A stretch of DNA of 64,000 bases from Kitasatospora aureofaciens (GTDB taxonomy: Bacteria; Actinomycetota; Actinomycetes; Streptomycetales; Streptomycetaceae). The first letter of the stretch is position 1. The number at the start of each line of letters is the position of its first letter. The notes under the pieces are model-generated. The model was given only the letters and a program-made list of their open reading frames with translations. It did no database searches and was not told the origin of the DNA. Location: NCBI GenBank assembly GCA_000720845.1, contig JODU01000001.1, positions 1 through 64,000 on the forward strand, in the 5' to 3' direction. A program made the position numbers and the translations under genes. This document shows, in pieces, positions 63,137 through 64,000 of the stretch.

Positions 63137-64000
63137 CTACGCCGGTTCGAGGAAGCCCTGCTCCACCAGCAGCCGGATCTGCGCGGGCGTCCGGTCGCGC
63201 AGGGCCACCGGGTCCTCGCCGACCAGCTGGGCGATGGCGTCCAGGATGCGGCCCGCGCTCATGGTGCCGTCGCAGACCCCCGCGAAGCCGGCGCCGACCG
63301 TGTCGACCCGGGTGGCCCGGCGCATGCCGCGGTTCTGGCGCAGGACGACGTGCTCCGGGTCCTCGGCGCCGGGCAGCCCGACCTGCTCCTGGACGACCTC
63401 ACCGGCCAGCGCGAAGTGCGCCGCCAGCAGGGCCGCGTCGTCGTGGGAGCGCAGGTAGTCGACGCGGTCGAAGTGGGCGCGCACGGTCTCACCGAGCGGC
63501 TGCTCGACCGGGTGCGGCCACTCCTCGGCGACGACCGAGGGCTCGGCGGCCCCGGTCCGGCGCAGCGTGATCCAGCCGAAGCCGACGGCCTTGACCTTGC
63601 GTGCCTCGAACTCGTCCAGCCACGCGTCGTACCGCGCCTCGTAGTCGGCCGGGTCGCCGCGGTGGTCGCCCGCGTCCCTGAGCCACAGCTCGGCGTACTG
63701 GGTGATGTCCTGCACCTCGCGCTGCACGATCCAGGCGTCGCAGCCGCGCGGCACCCAGGAGCGCAGCCGGTCCGTCCAGTCCTCCCCCTCCACGTGCTGC
63801 CAGTTGGCGAGGAAGTGCGCGAACCCGCCCTCGTTCAGGCGCTCCCCCGTCTGCTGAACGAGCGAGCGGCACAGATCGTCCCCGCCCATCCCGCCGTCGC
63901 GGTAGGTGAGTCGGGCACCGGGCGAGATCACGAACGGCGGGTTGGAGACGATGAGGTCGTACGTCTCGTCGTCGGCGACCGGTTCGTAGAGGGAGCCCTC
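63137..64000 (-). CDS. Class I SAM-dependent methyltransferase, 3' part
   Basis: The reading frame runs off the right edge, so the N-terminus is missing; 287 residues are visible. The first ones read ETYDLIVSNPPFVISPGARLTYRDGG, containing the NPPF motif of N-directed methyltransferases (rRNA, protein glutamine or DNA). The remaining ~240 residues have no obvious motif and form a helical C-terminal domain. The target cannot be told from this half. Confidence 0.85.
   Translation of the reverse strand, partial: EGSLYEPVADDETYDLIVSNPPFVISPGARLTYRDGGMGGDDLCRSLVQQTGERLNEGGFAHFLANWQHVEGEDWTDRLRSWVPRGCDAWIVQREVQDITQYAELWLRDAGDHRGDPADYEARYDAWLDEFEARKVKAVGFGWITLRRTGAAEPSVVAEEWPHPVEQPLGETVRAHFDRVDYLRSHDDAALLAAHFALAGEVVQEQVGLPGAEDPEHVVLRQNRGMRRATRVDTVGAGFAGVCDGTMSAGRILDAIAQLVGEDPVALRDRTPAQIRLLVEQGFLEPA

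Overview
The window is about 72% GC, has strong third-position G/C bias, GTG starts and many leaderless genes, and every recognisable protein is actinobacterial. Gene content and order match a Streptomyces core chromosome. The clearest marker is tipA, whose 253-residue product keeps the internal start Met110 and the thiopeptide-reactive Cys207/Cys214. No transposase, integrase, phage or biosynthetic gene cluster was seen, so this is mostly conserved, house-keeping chromosome.

Layout. 1-6 kb: a 34-bp repeat patch, then a tightly overlapped minus-strand cofactor operon (DUF2520 protein, panC, nadB, nadC, coaX) for pantothenate/CoA and de novo NAD. 6-16 kb: a threonine-aldolase-like PLP enzyme, an ArsR-type regulator with a small divergent gene, a two-component pair, a MidA-type methyltransferase tail-to-tail with an orphan nuoD, and two coupled membrane PH-domain proteins. 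15-20 kb: a coiled-coil membrane protein, a surface esterase and an MprF/LysX-like aminoacyl-phosphatidylglycerol synthase. 20-24 kb: a repeat-rich spacer and the folate set folP, NTF2-like gene, folB, folK, DUF3180, with folE on the other strand. 24-32 kb: minus-strand metalloprotease, tilS, hpt and ftsH, plus dacB and the divergent ppa. 32-41 kb: ThrE-type exporter, DedA protein, YbjQ protein, tipA, glutamate-decarboxylase-like gene, PadR regulator, aldehyde dehydrogenase.

40.6-42 kb holds a WhiJ-type developmental module: an XRE regulator, an anti-sigma-like ATPase and a DUF397 protein. The last two carry a near-identical 28-bp element upstream in the same relative orientation. 42-44.5 kb is the zinc-starvation set of cysteine-poor ribosomal paralogues (S18, L31, L33, L28, S14) with a CobW-like protein whose P-loop is missing; a Zur-like palindrome lies in the divergent promoter. 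44.5-52.7 kb: a lipoprotein, a DUF2786 protein, a Clp_N/HTH protein under two palindromes, a polA-like polymerase, a second two-component pair and a second Clp_N-like protein. 52.9-64 kb: tRNA-Thr(CGT), a secreted tripeptidyl-aminopeptidase-like protein, holB, an MFS-thymidylate kinase-coiled-coil fusion, topA, a small membrane protein and the 3' part of a methyltransferase gene.

The best candidates for undescribed biology are the shared 28-bp element in the WhiJ-type module, the self-overlapping palindromes at the Clp_N/HTH gene, the nuoD/MidA pairing, and the GTPase-dead CobW-like member of the zinc-starvation operon.
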